A stretch of 64,000 nt of DNA from Cupriavidus agavae (GCF_004217045.1 NZ_SGXM01000003.1:372001-436000), one strand, 5' to 3'; positions 43,700 through 53,106 are shown, counted from the first letter of the stretch. Notes: a model not told the origin generated them from the letters alone. A program made the numbers and translations.

Positions 43700-45325
43700 G
43701 TGAGCCAGACTTCCTCGGGAACGCAGCCGCTTGCCACGGGCATGCATCCGCGCCTATGGGTGGCGGGGGACCTCAACGCCTTCTTCGGCCTGTTCACCAA
43801 TGTCCTGCTGAACGTGCTGGTCCTGTCCGGGCTGGCGCTGTACGTGGTGCAGATGCCGGACGATACCGTCTACGGCCGCATCCTTCCGGCGCTGGGCATC
43901 GCGTTGCCGCTCGGCAACCTGTTCTACGCCTGGCTGGCTTGGCAACTGGCCAGGAAGGAGGGGCGCGACACCGTTACCGCCATGCCCTACGGCCCGAGCG
44001 TACCCCACATGTTCATCGTGGTCTTCGTGGTCATGCTGCCGGCCTACCTGACCACGAAGGACCCCATCGTCGCCTGGAAACTCGGGCTGGTGTGGGCGCT
44101 GATCGTCGGCATCATCGTGCTGCTCGGCGCCTTCGTGGGCCCCACCATCCGCAAGTACACGCCGCGCGCGGCCATGCTGGGTACGCTGGCCGGCATCTCG
44201 ATCGCGTTCATCTCGATGCGGCCGGCCTACCAGATGTTCGACGGGGCCTGGATCGGGCTGGTCTGCTTCATGATCATCCTGCTGTCGTGGGTCGGCAACG
44301 TGCGGCTGCCGTTCGGCGTGCCCGGCGGGCTGGCCGTGGTGCTGGTGGGGTCGGGCATGGCGTGGACCGCCACCGCGCTCGGCTGGAGCGACATGATGCA
44401 GCCGAGCGCCGTGGGCGAAGCCATCACGCATTTCTCGCTGCACCTGCCGGTGGTGGGGGGTGACGTGCTCTCGATCCCGTTCGAGCAGATCTGGCCGCTT
44501 CTGGTCACGGCGATCCCGCTGGGCATCTACAACTTCACCGAGGGCATCAACAACGTCGAGTCGGCCAGCGCCGGCGGCGACAACTACAACCTGCGCGCGA
44601 TCCTGATGGCGGACGGGCTTGGCGCCATTGTCGGGGCCTTCCTGGGCTCGCCGTTCCCGCCGGCAGTCTATATCGGCCACCCGGGCTGGAAAGCGATGGG
44701 CGGGCGCATCGGCTACTCGCTGGCCACGGGCGTGGGCGTTGGCCTGATCTGCTTCCTTGGCCTCACGGCGCTGCTGCTGTCGCTGATCCCGCTGGTGTCG
44801 ATCGTGCCGATCCTGCTGTTCATCGGCCTCGTGATCGGCGCGCAGGCGTTCCAGGCATCGCCGAAACGCCACGCCCCAGCCATCGTGCTGGCGCTCGTGC
44901 CGAACATCGCCGAGTGGGCCCGGACGCAGGTTGACGGCGCGCTGGGCGCCAGCGGCGTCAATATCGCGGCGATTCCGGACCCCGTGCTGGGCGGCATGGC
45001 CAATGCCGGGGTGCTCTATCACGGCATGGAGCTGACCGGCGGCGGCGCGGTGCTGGCGGGCCTGATGCTTGGCGCCATCGCGGTGTTCGTGATCGACCGC
45101 CGTTTCAACTGGGCGGCGGTCTACGCCGGCGCCGCGACGCTTCTTTCCTTCTTCGGCTTCATCCATGGCTCGCACCTGGCGGTCAATGCCTCGCCGGGCG
45201 TGTCGTTCGGCTACGGCATGGCCACGCTGATCTTCGTCTGGCTGGCATGGCAACAGCGGCGAAACGGCGAGGGCATCAGCTGGGCGCCATCCCATGACGA
45301 GGAAGACGATTCCCCTCACGCTTGA
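43700..45325 (+). CDS. NCS2-like (xanthine/uracil-type) permease
   Basis: Inner-membrane transporter of 541 residues with about 13 hydrophobic segments. The N-terminus LWVAGDLNAFFGLFTNVLLNVLVLSG, AMPYGPSVPHMFIVV, and the central TAIPLGIYNFTEGINNVESASAGGDNYNLR (family's Glu/Asn substrate-site region) identify the nucleobase/ascorbate NCS2/AzgA type. It has a GTG start with AAGGAG upstream. It is first of five closely spaced genes ending at 50404, so its substrate is likely a ureide or cyclic amide degraded by that operon. Confidence 0.88.
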   Translation: MSQTSSGTQPLATGMHPRLWVAGDLNAFFGLFTNVLLNVLVLSGLALYVVQMPDDTVYGRILPALGIALPLGNLFYAWLAWQLARKEGRDTVTAMPYGPSVPHMFIVVFVVMLPAYLTTKDPIVAWKLGLVWALIVGIIVLLGAFVGPTIRKYTPRAAMLGTLAGISIAFISMRPAYQMFDGAWIGLVCFMIILLSWVGNVRLPFGVPGGLAVVLVGSGMAWTATALGWSDMMQPSAVGEAITHFSLHLPVVGGDVLSIPFEQIWPLLVTAIPLGIYNFTEGINNVESASAGGDNYNLRAILMADGLGAIVGAFLGSPFPPAVYIGHPGWKAMGGRIGYSLATGVGVGLICFLGLTALLLSLIPLVSIVPILLFIGLVIGAQAFQASPKRHAPAIVLALVPNIAEWARTQVDGALGASGVNIAAIPDPVLGGMANAGVLYHGMELTGGGAVLAGLMLGAIAVFVIDRRFNWAAVYAGAATLLSFFGFIHGSHLAVNASPGVSFGYGMATLIFVWLAWQQRRNGEGISWAPSHDEEDDSPHA

Positions 45326-45343
45326 ACAGGAGCAGATCCAATC

Positions 45344-46408
45344 ATGGCGAAAACGCTATTCGTGAACGGCACCCTCATGCGCGGGCTGGCCCTGCACGGC
45401 AACCTGGCCGGCGCCGAGTTTCTTGGCGAGTTCCGCACCCGGCCGGTGTACCGCATGCACTCGATCAACGATGTCCATCCCGGCATGTACCGGGTGGAAA
45501 CGGGTGGGGTGGCGGTGGCGGGCGAGATGTACCGCATGAGCGACGAAACCTGGGCGCGCGTGGAGGCGGGCGAGCCGTCGCACCTGTACTGTGGGCCGGT
45601 GGAGCTCGACGATGGCAGCGTCGTCGACGGCATCCTCTATCCGCGCGGGCAGGTCACGGCGGCGCATCCGGACATTTCAGGGTTTGGCGACTGGCGAGCC
45701 TACATGGCGTCGCGCACCGGCACCATCGAGGCGGAGCCCTATGCGATGCCGTTCAACCCCGCCACGGCCGCGCTGCTCATCATCGACATGCAGCGTGATT
45801 TCCTGGAGCCAGGCGGCTTCGGCGAGACGCTGGGGAACGACGTGTCGCTGCTGCGCGGGGCCATCGCTCCGTGCAAGGCACTGCTCGATGCGGCCCGGGC
45901 ACGCGGCATGCTCGTGATCCATACGCGGGAGGGGCACAGCCCCGACCTCGGCGACTGCCCGCCCACCAAGCTGGCGCGCGGCCGCCTGCAGACCGGGATC
46001 GGCGATGCCGGGCCGATGGGCCGCATCCTGGTGCGCGGCGAGGCCGGGCACGACATCATTCCCGAGCTATATCCGGTTGCCGGCGAGCCCGTGATAGACA
46101 AGCCGGGCAAGGGCGCGTTCCACGCCACGGACCTGGAAGCGCGCCTGCGCAATCGCGGTATCCGGACGTTGCTCGTGTGCGGCGTGACCACCGAGGTGTG
46201 CGTCCACACGACGGTGCGCGAAGCGAACGACCGGGGCTTCGAGTGCCTGGTGGTGTCGGATGCGACGGGATCGTATTTTCCTGAGTTCCAGCGCGTCGGG
46301 CTCGACATGATCAAGGCGCAGGGCGGCATTTTCGGCTGGGTCGCGCCGTCCGCCACCGTGCTCGCTGTTCTGGTGCCGGGCGGGCAGGGCGAAAGGACGT
46401 CGCCATGA
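45344..46408 (+). CDS. Fusion: allophanate-hydrolase C-terminal-like domain + isochorismatase-type amidohydrolase
   Basis: 354 residues in two parts. Residues 1-122 follow the pattern of the AtzF/DUR1,2 C-terminal domain, a gamma-glutamylcyclotransferase-like fold: [38 protein letters not shown] and the closing [13 protein letters not shown]. Residues 140-340 form a cysteine hydrolase of the isochorismatase/biuret hydrolase/RutB family with catalytic Asp148 (LIIDMQRDF), Lys256 (KPGKGAF) and Cys286 ([11 protein letters not shown]). It probably cleaves an amide or ureido C-N bond and may process a carboxylated or carbamoyl product in the second domain. It starts 18 bp after the permease and overlaps fdrA by 4 bp. 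The exact substrate is unknown. Confidence 0.85.
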   Translation: MAKTLFVNGTLMRGLALHGNLAGAEFLGEFRTRPVYRMHSINDVHPGMYRVETGGVAVAGEMYRMSDETWARVEAGEPSHLYCGPVELDDGSVVDGILYPRGQVTAAHPDISGFGDWRAYMASRTGTIEAEPYAMPFNPATAALLIIDMQRDFLEPGGFGETLGNDVSLLRGAIAPCKALLDAARARGMLVIHTREGHSPDLGDCPPTKLARGRLQTGIGDAGPMGRILVRGEAGHDIIPELYPVAGEPVIDKPGKGAFHATDLEARLRNRGIRTLLVCGVTTEVCVHTTVREANDRGFECLVVSDATGSYFPEFQRVGLDMIKAQGGIFGWVAPSATVLAVLVPGGQGERTSP

Positions 46409-47991
46409 CATCGACCGTTGTCCAGTTCTTCCCGAACCTGTACCGGGATTCCGTCGCCCTGATGCAGTTGTCGGCCCGCCTCGGCCGGCTGCCCGGCGTG
46501 GCGCAGGCGTCCGCGCAGATGGCCACGCGTGCCAACCTCGAACAAATGGCCGGTGCCGGGCTGCTCGATGCCGTACCGGAGCCGCGCCCGAACGATGTGT
46601 TGCTGGTGCTGCGCGGCGAGGCGGAAGCGCTGCAGGGCGCGCTGCAGCAGGCGGCGGCGCTGTTTGACGAGAAGGTGTCCGATACGGCCGGGGACGCGCG
46701 CAGCGAGCCGCTGCGCAGCGTGCAGATGGCCTGGGACGCTGGCGGCGCGCGGGCCAATCTCGTGCTGATTTCCACGCCGGGCGACTATGCCGCCGCCGAG
46801 GCCATGAAGGCGCTGCGGCTCGGCATGAATGCCATGCTGTTCTCGGACAACGTCAGCGAGGCCGCCGAGATCGCGCTCAAGCAGTTCGCGCAGTCGCGCA
46901 ACCTGCTGGTCATGGGGCCGGATTGCGGCACGGCCATCATCGACGGTCTGCCGCTGGCTTTCGCCAATGTCGTGGCGCGCGGCGATATCGGCGTGGTCGC
47001 CGCGTCGGGCACGGGCCTGCAGCAGGTCACCTGCCTGATCGACCAGTACGGCCGCGGTATCACGCACGCCATCGGCACCGGCGGGCACGATCTGTCCGAA
47101 GCGGTGGGCGGCATCACGATGCTGACGGCGCTGGCGCAATTGGCGGACGACCCGGCGACGCGCGTCATCGTGCTGATCTCGAAGCCGCCCGCCGCCCGCG
47201 TGGCGGACAAGGTGCTGGCTGCCGCGCGCCAGACCGGCAAGCCGGTGGTGGCCTGCTTCCTTGGCGCGGACCCGGATGCGTTGCGCGCGGCAGGCGTGGT
47301 GCCGGCCAACACGCTGGAGGACGCGGCGCGGCTGGCGGCCGCGTTGTCAGACGGGACCGCACCGCGCGATGATGCCGATGCCGATGCCCTGCGGAAGCGG
47401 GCAGCCGGCCTGGCTGCCCGACTGACGCCGGGGCAGACGCAGCTGCGCGGCCTCTATTGCGGCGGCACGTTCTGCTATGAGGCATTGCTGATGCTGCAGG
47501 ATGCGCTGCCCGATCTCCGTTCCAACACGCCCACCGGCAAGGTGGCTCGCGTGGACGACCTGTGGATGAGTCGCGGCAATACGATTCTCGACCTTGGCGA
47601 TGATGATTTCACGCGCGGCCGGCCCCATCCGATGATCGATCCCGGCCTGCGCAACGAGCGGATCGTGGCCGAAGCGGCGGACCCCGGCGTCGCCATCATC
47701 CTGCTCGATTTCGTGCTCGGCTATGGCGCGCACGAGGACCCGGCGGGCAACGTCCTGCCATCGCTGCGGGCGGCACGCGAAGCCGCCGCCGCCGCAGGCC
47801 GCGAGGTGATCTTCATCGGCCATGTCTGCGGCACGGGCAGCGACCCGCAGAACCTTGGCGCGCAGCGCGCCGTGCTCGCCGAAGCGGGCGTGCAACTGGC
47901 GGACAGCAATGCGCAGGCCGTGCGGCTGTGCCGCGCGGTACTCGCGGCACACGCCGCCATGGCCACCGACGGGAAGGGAGCCCGAGCATGA
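46405..47991 (+). CDS. fdrA: FdrA-like acyl-CoA synthetase-fold protein (AllF-type)
   Basis: 528 residues with the succinyl-CoA synthetase-like fold seen in FdrA. Landmarks are [37 protein letters not shown] (CoA-ligase-like loop), [18 protein letters not shown] and the C-terminal [22 protein letters not shown]. In E. coli FdrA (AllF) is a subunit of oxamate carbamoyltransferase with YlbE (AllG, DUF1116) and YlbF (AllH, DUF2877). The start ATG overlaps the preceding stop (ATGA), as does the next gene. Subunit assignment by homology. Confidence 0.9.
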   Translation: MTSTVVQFFPNLYRDSVALMQLSARLGRLPGVAQASAQMATRANLEQMAGAGLLDAVPEPRPNDVLLVLRGEAEALQGALQQAAALFDEKVSDTAGDARSEPLRSVQMAWDAGGARANLVLISTPGDYAAAEAMKALRLGMNAMLFSDNVSEAAEIALKQFAQSRNLLVMGPDCGTAIIDGLPLAFANVVARGDIGVVAASGTGLQQVTCLIDQYGRGITHAIGTGGHDLSEAVGGITMLTALAQLADDPATRVIVLISKPPAARVADKVLAAARQTGKPVVACFLGADPDALRAAGVVPANTLEDAARLAAALSDGTAPRDDADADALRKRAAGLAARLTPGQTQLRGLYCGGTFCYEALLMLQDALPDLRSNTPTGKVARVDDLWMSRGNTILDLGDDDFTRGRPHPMIDPGLRNERIVAEAADPGVAIILLDFVLGYGAHEDPAGNVLPSLRAAREAAAAAGREVIFIGHVCGTGSDPQNLGAQRAVLAEAGVQLADSNAQAVRLCRAVLAAHAAMATDGKGARA

Positions 47992-49442
47992 TGCCGTTGA
48001 TCAAACAGAAGCCCGTGATCATCAACGTCGGCCTGACCGGCTTTGCCGACAACCTGCGCCAGTGCGGCGCCGAGGTGCAGACCCTGCAGTGGCAGCCGCC
48101 GGCCGGGGGCGATGTCGCGGCGGGCTGGGCGCTGGCGCAGATGCTGGCCGACCCGCGCGTCGAAGCCGCCAACCAGGTGGCCTTCGGGCGCTACCTCGCC
48201 GCGCAGCCGGTGCTGACCGGCGTATCGACCGCCGCACAGGCCATTCCCGGCATGGATGGCCGGCTGATCCTGCATTCCGGGCCGCCAATCGAATGGGCGC
48301 GTATGTGCGGGCCGCAGCAGGGTGCGGTGCTGGGCGCGATCCTGTTCGAGGGATGGGCCGCCTCGCTGGACGAAGCGCGCGGACTGGTGGAAACCGGGGC
48401 CGTCCGGCTGGCGCCGTGCCATCACCATGGCTCGGTCGGGCCGATGGCCGGCATCATCAGCCCGTCGATGCCGGTCTGGATCGTGCGGAACACCGCTGGC
48501 GACAATGTGGCCTGCTGCAATCTGAACGAAGGCCTGGGCAAGGTGCTGCGCTTCGGCGCCAACGGTGAGGAAGTGATCCGGCGCCTGCGCTGGATGGCCG
48601 GCACGCTCGGCCCGACGCTGGCGGTGCTGGTCGAGGAGATGGGCGGCATCGAACTGAAGCCGCTGATGGCGCAGGCGCTGCATATGGGCGACGAGGTCCA
48701 CAACCGCAACGCGGCGGCCAGCGCGCTGCTGTTCCGCAAGCTGACCGTGGCGGCGCTGGCATCGACCCGGCTCGACGCGCGCGCGATGGCGGAATCGCTG
48801 GCCTTCATTGCCGGCAACGACCACTTCTTCCTGAACCTGTCGATGGCTGCCTGCAAGGTCATGCTCGACGCGGCGCACGGGGTGCCGCACGCCTCGATGG
48901 TGACGGTGATGGCGCGCAACGGCGTCGAGTTCGGTATCCGGCTGTCCGGGCTCGACCAATGGTTCGTCGCGCCGGCGGCCGTTATCGACGGTCTGTTCTT
49001 TCCCGGCTTCGGACCGGCCGATGCCGCGCGGGATCTGGGCGACAGCGCCATCACGGAAACGGCGGGCGTGGGCGGCTTCGCCATGGCGGCATCGCCGGCC
49101 ATCGTGCAGTTCATCGGTGGCACGCCGCGCGATGCCGTGGCCAACACCCGCCGCATGCTCCACATCACGCTGGGTCAGAACGGCGCCCTGACGCTGCCGG
49201 CGCTCGATTTCACCGGCACGCCGGCGGGCATCGACGCCAGGCGGGTGCTTGATACCGGCATCCAGCCCGTGATCAATACCGGCATCGCGCACAAGGACGC
49301 CGGGGTTGGCCAGATCGGCGCGGGCATTACCCATGCACCGCTGGCGTGTTTCAGCCAGGCCATCGCGGCACTGGCGGCCACGTTGCCGCAGCGGCCAGGC
49401 CAGCCGGATCAGTCGGACCAGCCACCCGGAGGCCGGACATGA
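47988..49442 (+). CDS. DUF1116 protein (YlbE/AllG-like carbamoyltransferase subunit)
   Basis: 484 residues; DUF1116 spans nearly all of it. Typical stretches are KPVIINVGLTGFADNLRQCG, LAPCHHHGSVGPMAGIISPSMPVWIV, MGDEVHNRNAAASALLF and GHSxx-free AGNDHFFLNLSMAACK. Its start ATG overlaps the fdrA stop by 4 bp; a second ATG follows at 47991. By analogy with AllG it should form, with FdrA, a transcarbamoylase making carbamoyl phosphate from a carbamoylated donor. The DUF2877 partner found in E. coli is not encoded here. Confidence 0.9.
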   Translation: MMPLIKQKPVIINVGLTGFADNLRQCGAEVQTLQWQPPAGGDVAAGWALAQMLADPRVEAANQVAFGRYLAAQPVLTGVSTAAQAIPGMDGRLILHSGPPIEWARMCGPQQGAVLGAILFEGWAASLDEARGLVETGAVRLAPCHHHGSVGPMAGIISPSMPVWIVRNTAGDNVACCNLNEGLGKVLRFGANGEEVIRRLRWMAGTLGPTLAVLVEEMGGIELKPLMAQALHMGDEVHNRNAAASALLFRKLTVAALASTRLDARAMAESLAFIAGNDHFFLNLSMAACKVMLDAAHGVPHASMVTVMARNGVEFGIRLSGLDQWFVAPAAVIDGLFFPGFGPADAARDLGDSAITETAGVGGFAMAASPAIVQFIGGTPRDAVANTRRMLHITLGQNGALTLPALDFTGTPAGIDARRVLDTGIQPVINTGIAHKDAGVGQIGAGITHAPLACFSQAIAALAATLPQRPGQPDQSDQPPGGRT

Positions 49443-50404
49443 GCAAGCTCGGTGAAAAGGACGCACCGGTCGCGGTGATCGCGGTCGGTGGCAACGCGCT
49501 GGCGCCCGAGGGCGGTGGCACCAACCTGCATGACCAGGCGCGGGCGGCCGCGGATGCGGCCGGCCATATCGCCGACGTGGCGGAGCAGGGCTGGCGCGTG
49601 GTGCTGACCCACGGCAACGGGCCGCAGGTGGGCTACATCCTGCGTCGCTCGGAACTGGCGATCCAGGAGGTGCCGCCGGTACCGATGGACTACGCCACCG
49701 CCGACACGCAGGGCGCCATCGGCGACATGTTCCAGCGCAGCCTCTACAACGCGCTGCAGCGCCGGGGCGTGGCCCCGCGCGTGGTGACGGTGGTGACCCA
49801 GGTGGTGGTCGACGAGCACGATCCGGCGTTCCAGAGCCCAGCCAAGCCGATCGGATCGATCATGGACGAGGCCACGGCGCGCCAGCGGGCGCAGTCGCTT
49901 GGCTGGAACATCATGGAGGAGGCCGGGCGGGGCTGGCGCCGTTGTGTGGCGTCACCCCGGCCCCAGCGGGTGGTCGAGACCGACACGATCCGGGCGTTGC
50001 TGGCGCAGAACCATATCGTGATTGCCTGCGGCGGCGGCGGAATTCCCGTCACGATGGCCGCCGACGGCACGCTCTGCAACCGCGAGGCGGTGATCGACAA
50101 GGACCTGGCGTCCGCGCTGCTGGCCCGGCAACTGGGGGCGCAGCGACTGGTGATCGTCACGGCGGTGCCCAAGGTGGCCATCCATTTCGGCAAGCCGGAG
50201 CAGCGCTGGCTGGACCACCTGACCGTGGCCGAGGCCGAGCGCTTCATGGAGGAAGGTCATTTCGGGCGCGGCTCGATGGGGCCGAAGATCGAGGCGGTGC
50301 TGGAGTACGTGCGCAGCGAACCGGGCGGCGAGGGCATCGTGACCGACATTTCCAGCATGGGGGCCGCGTTGGCTGGCGCCGGCGGCACCCGCATCAGCGG
50401 CTGA
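49439..50404 (+). CDS. arcC: Carbamate kinase
   Basis: 321 residues of the amino acid kinase family. VIAVGGNALAPEGGG is the phosphate-binding N-terminus, THGNGPQVGYILRR the carbamate loop, and IACGGGGIPVTMAADG, VIDKDLASALLARQLGAQRLVIVTAVPKV and the end of the protein match ArcC/YbcF. It converts carbamoyl phosphate and ADP to ATP, carbon dioxide and ammonia. The start ATG overlaps the previous stop (ATGA). It closes the operon and explains its energetic benefit. No arcA or arcB is adjacent, so it is not part of an arginine deiminase pathway. Confidence 0.93.
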   Translation: MSKLGEKDAPVAVIAVGGNALAPEGGGTNLHDQARAAADAAGHIADVAEQGWRVVLTHGNGPQVGYILRRSELAIQEVPPVPMDYATADTQGAIGDMFQRSLYNALQRRGVAPRVVTVVTQVVVDEHDPAFQSPAKPIGSIMDEATARQRAQSLGWNIMEEAGRGWRRCVASPRPQRVVETDTIRALLAQNHIVIACGGGGIPVTMAADGTLCNREAVIDKDLASALLARQLGAQRLVIVTAVPKVAIHFGKPEQRWLDHLTVAEAERFMEEGHFGRGSMGPKIEAVLEYVRSEPGGEGIVTDISSMGAALAGAGGTRISG

Positions 50405-50460
50405 CCGGAGGCTGGCGCAGTATTCGCAGAGTGCTTAAATCGGATCTTAAAAAGTCTCAA

Positions 50461-50489
50461 TTGTCTTTAGGGTGGCCCACGCATAGAGT
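50461..50489 (+). promoter_or_regulatory. Promoter of candidate sRNA
   Basis: TTGTCT (50461-50466) and TAGAGT (50484-50489), separated by 17 bp; each hexamer matches the sigma70 consensus at four of six positions. Confidence 0.4.
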
Positions 50490-50495
50490 GCCAGT

Positions 50496-50576
50496 GAGGC
50501 AGTTTCCTCCACCTGCAGAACGCTCCCCGTATCTGTCAGGCCATTTGAAAGCGCGGCGCCAGCCGCGCTTTTTTTT
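50496..50576 (+). ncRNA. Candidate trans-acting small RNA (about 80 nt)
   Basis: The expected start is about 7 nt after the -10 and the RNA would end at a strong terminator (50549-50576: stem AAGCGCGGC / GCCGCGCTT, four-nt loop, eight T). The single-stranded part contains CCTCC (50506-50510), an anti-Shine-Dalgarno seed, as in many Hfq-dependent sRNAs. No ORF is present. It could instead be a leftover 3' UTR of the operon with its terminator. Confidence 0.42.
50548..50576 (+). terminator. Rho-independent terminator
   Basis: 9-bp perfect stem, GCCA loop and T8 tract; it ends either the ureide operon or the candidate sRNA. Confidence 0.85.
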
Positions 50577-50754
50577 GCCCGCGCGTTCCAGGCACCCCAC
50601 CGGCCGGCCCGGCGGGCTTTGAATCGGCGCGATTGGCCCAATATTCCTGTCCTTAAGCTGGCGACCGCATAAGGTTATTCGTGGCAAGCCAGCAGCCCCG
50701 TGGCCGTTCCCTTACAATCGGGGCGGACAATAAAGCTGAATATTTAGGATGGAT

Positions 50755-52050
50755 ATGGTCCCGCACCTCATTACCGCGCTGAACGGTCCGCTGCTCGAAC
50801 TGGAGAAGAAGATCCTGGACGCCACCCCGTCCATCGAGCGCTGGTTCAGGCTGGAATGGCAGGAACATACCCCGCCGTTCTACTGTTCGGTCGACCTGCG
50901 CAACGCCGGCTTCAAGCTGGCGCCGGTCGACACGAACCTGTTTCCGGGCGGTTTCAACAACCTGGCCCCCGAAATGCTGCCGCTGGCCGTCCAGGCCGCC
51001 ATGGCCGCGATCGAGAAGATCTGCCCGGACGCCAAGAACCTGCTGCTGATCCCCGAGCGCCACACCCGCAACATGTTCTACCTGCAGAACGTGGCGCGGC
51101 TGTCGCTGATCATGCGCCAGGCCGGCCTGAACGTGCGGCTGGGCTCGCTGTCCGAGGAAATCACCGAACCCACCCCGATCGAGCTGCCCGACGGCCAGAC
51201 GCTGGTGGTCGAGCCGCTGGCGCGCCTGGGCACCAAGGGCCGCCGCCTGGGGCTGAAGGATTTCGACCCCTGCTCGATCCTGCTCAACAACGACCTCTCG
51301 GCCGGCATCCCGCCCGTGCTGGAGAACATCCACGAGCAATATCTGCTGCCGCCGCTGCACGCGGGCTGGTCCACGCGCCGCAAGAGCAGCCACTTTGCCG
51401 CCTATGACGAGGTGGCCAAGAAGTTCGCCAAGCTGATCGACATCGATCCGTGGATGGTGAACCCTTACTTCGCCCGCGCCACCGGCGTGAACTTCCACGA
51501 GCGGATCGGCGAGGAAGAACTGGCCGATTCCGTGGAAGGCGTGCTCAAGAAGATTGCCAAGAAGTACCGCGAGTACGGCATCAAGGAGACGCCCTACGTG
51601 GTGGTCAAGGCCGACGCCGGCACCTACGGCATGGGCATCATGACCGTGCGCGACCCGTCCGAGATCAAGGGCCTGAACCGCAAGGAACGCAACAAGATGA
51701 GCGTGGTGAAGGAGGGGCTGGAAGTCTCCGACGTCATCATCCAGGAGGGCGTCCACACGTTCGAGAAGGTCAACGAGGCCGTGGCCGAACCGGTGGTCTA
51801 CATGATCGACCGCTACGTGGTGGGCGGCTTCTACCGCGTGCATACCGGCCGTGGCAACGACGAGAACCTGAACGCGCCGGGCATGCACTTCGTGCCGCTG
51901 GCCTTTGCCCCGAACGGCATCCCGGACAGCCACGCCAAGCCTGGCGCCGCCGTGCCGAACCGCTTCTACATGTATGGGGTGGTGGCGCGGCTGGCGCTGC
52001 TGGCTGCCTCGGTGGAACTCGAAAAGACCGATCCGAACCCGATCCTCTGA
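50755..52050 (+). CDS. gshA: Glutamate-cysteine ligase (proteobacterial GshA type)
   Basis: First enzyme of glutathione synthesis, joining L-glutamate and L-cysteine with ATP. 431 residues beginning MVPHLITALNGPLLELEKKI. VDLRNAGFKLAPVDTNLFPGGFNNL, HAGWSTRRKSSHFAAYDEVAKKF, YVVVKADAGTYGMGIMTV and the C-terminal NRFYMYGVVARLALLAASVELE place it in the beta-proteobacterial GshA family, which is unrelated in length to E. coli GshA. The ATG at 50755 is preferred over 50749 because AGGATGG lies just upstream of it. gshB follows after about 100 bp. Confidence 0.94.
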   Translation: MVPHLITALNGPLLELEKKILDATPSIERWFRLEWQEHTPPFYCSVDLRNAGFKLAPVDTNLFPGGFNNLAPEMLPLAVQAAMAAIEKICPDAKNLLLIPERHTRNMFYLQNVARLSLIMRQAGLNVRLGSLSEEITEPTPIELPDGQTLVVEPLARLGTKGRRLGLKDFDPCSILLNNDLSAGIPPVLENIHEQYLLPPLHAGWSTRRKSSHFAAYDEVAKKFAKLIDIDPWMVNPYFARATGVNFHERIGEEELADSVEGVLKKIAKKYREYGIKETPYVVVKADAGTYGMGIMTVRDPSEIKGLNRKERNKMSVVKEGLEVSDVIIQEGVHTFEKVNEAVAEPVVYMIDRYVVGGFYRVHTGRGNDENLNAPGMHFVPLAFAPNGIPDSHAKPGAAVPNRFYMYGVVARLALLAASVELEKTDPNPIL

Positions 52051-52097
52051 TCCGCGGGGCGCCGGTTGGAGCCGGGCCCGCCCGATGTCCGCCCCCG

Positions 52098-52126
52098 GTC
52101 CGGCTCGCTTGAGCCGGACGTTTTCT
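52098..52126 (+). terminator. Attenuator-like hairpin between gshA and gshB
   Basis: 9-bp stem GTCCGGCTC / GAGCCGGAC, 4-nt loop, then GTTTTCTTCCT. It is a moderate terminator located inside the apparent gshA-gshB operon and could lower gshB expression relative to gshA. Confidence 0.55.
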
Positions 52127-52152
52127 TCCTGACGCGAACGCGACGACCCATC

Positions 52153-53106
52153 ATGCGCATCCTGTTCATTACCGATCCGCTGGAAACCTTCAAGACCTAC
52201 AAGGATTCCACCTACGCCATGATGAAGGAGGCCGCCGCGCGCGGCCACGAGCTGTTCTTCTGCCTCCAGTCCCAGCTTTCGCTGGCAGACGGCGTGGTCG
52301 AGGCCGTGACCCGGCCGCTGGACGTCACCGACGACGCCCAGGACTGGTTCCGCCTCGGCGAGTCCGCGCTGACGCCGCTGGCCACGTTCGACGCGGTGCT
52401 GATGCGCAAGGACCCGCCGTTCGACATGGAGTACGTGACCAGCACCTGGCTGCTGGAACTGGCCGAGAAGCAGGGCGCCCGCATCTTCAACAAGCCGCAG
52501 GCGATCCGCGACCATTCCGAGAAGCTGGCGATCGGCCAGTTTCCGCAGTTCATCACGCCGACGCTGGTCACGCGCGACGCGGGCCGGATCCGGGCCTTCC
52601 ATGCCGAGCACCAGGACATCATCGTCAAGCCGCTCGACGGCATGGGCGGGATGGGCATCTTCCGGGTGGGCCCCGACGCGCTGAACCTTGGCGCGATCGT
52701 CGAGACGCTCGGCGACAACGGTGCGCGCACGCTGATGGTCCAGCGCTACATCCCCGAGATCAAGGCGGGCGACAAGCGTATCCTGCTGATCGGCGGCAAG
52801 CCGGTGCCATATTCGCTGGCGCGCATCCCGCAAGGCACCGAAATCCGCGGCAACCTGGCCGCCGGGGGGCTGGGCCGCGCGCAGGAACTGAGCGCGCGGG
52901 ACCGGGAAATTGCCGAGACGCTGGCGCCGGGGCTCTGGAAGCAGGGCCTGCTGCTGGTGGGTCTCGACGTGATCGGCGACTACCTGACCGAAGTGAATGT
53001 GACGAGTCCGACCTGTTTCCAGGAGATCGCGCAGCAGACCGGCTTCAACGTGGCCGCGATGTTCGTCGACGCGCTGGAAGAGGCGGTGGCGGCCGAGCGC
53101 CGCTGA
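52153..53106 (+). CDS. gshB: Glutathione synthetase
   Basis: ATP-grasp enzyme of 317 residues adding glycine to gamma-glutamylcysteine. [24 protein letters not shown] and [21 protein letters not shown] are the N-terminal signatures, [17 protein letters not shown] the ATP loop, and [21 protein letters not shown] the metal/glycine site. The ATG at 52153 begins the conserved region; the open frame upstream includes the hairpin. Confidence 0.95.
   Translation: MRILFITDPLETFKTYKDSTYAMMKEAAARGHELFFCLQSQLSLADGVVEAVTRPLDVTDDAQDWFRLGESALTPLATFDAVLMRKDPPFDMEYVTSTWLLELAEKQGARIFNKPQAIRDHSEKLAIGQFPQFITPTLVTRDAGRIRAFHAEHQDIIVKPLDGMGGMGIFRVGPDALNLGAIVETLGDNGARTLMVQRYIPEIKAGDKRILLIGGKPVPYSLARIPQGTEIRGNLAAGGLGRAQELSARDREIAETLAPGLWKQGLLLVGLDVIGDYLTEVNVTSPTCFQEIAQQTGFNVAAMFVDALEEAVAAERR

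Larger units (their letters stand above)
50405..50754. other. Intergenic region between the carbamate kinase gene and gshA
   Basis: About 350 bp. It contains a candidate sRNA gene (50496-50576) with its own promoter and terminator, and a possible gshA -10 (TACAAT, 50713-50718). No protein-coding gene is supported. Confidence 0.6.
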
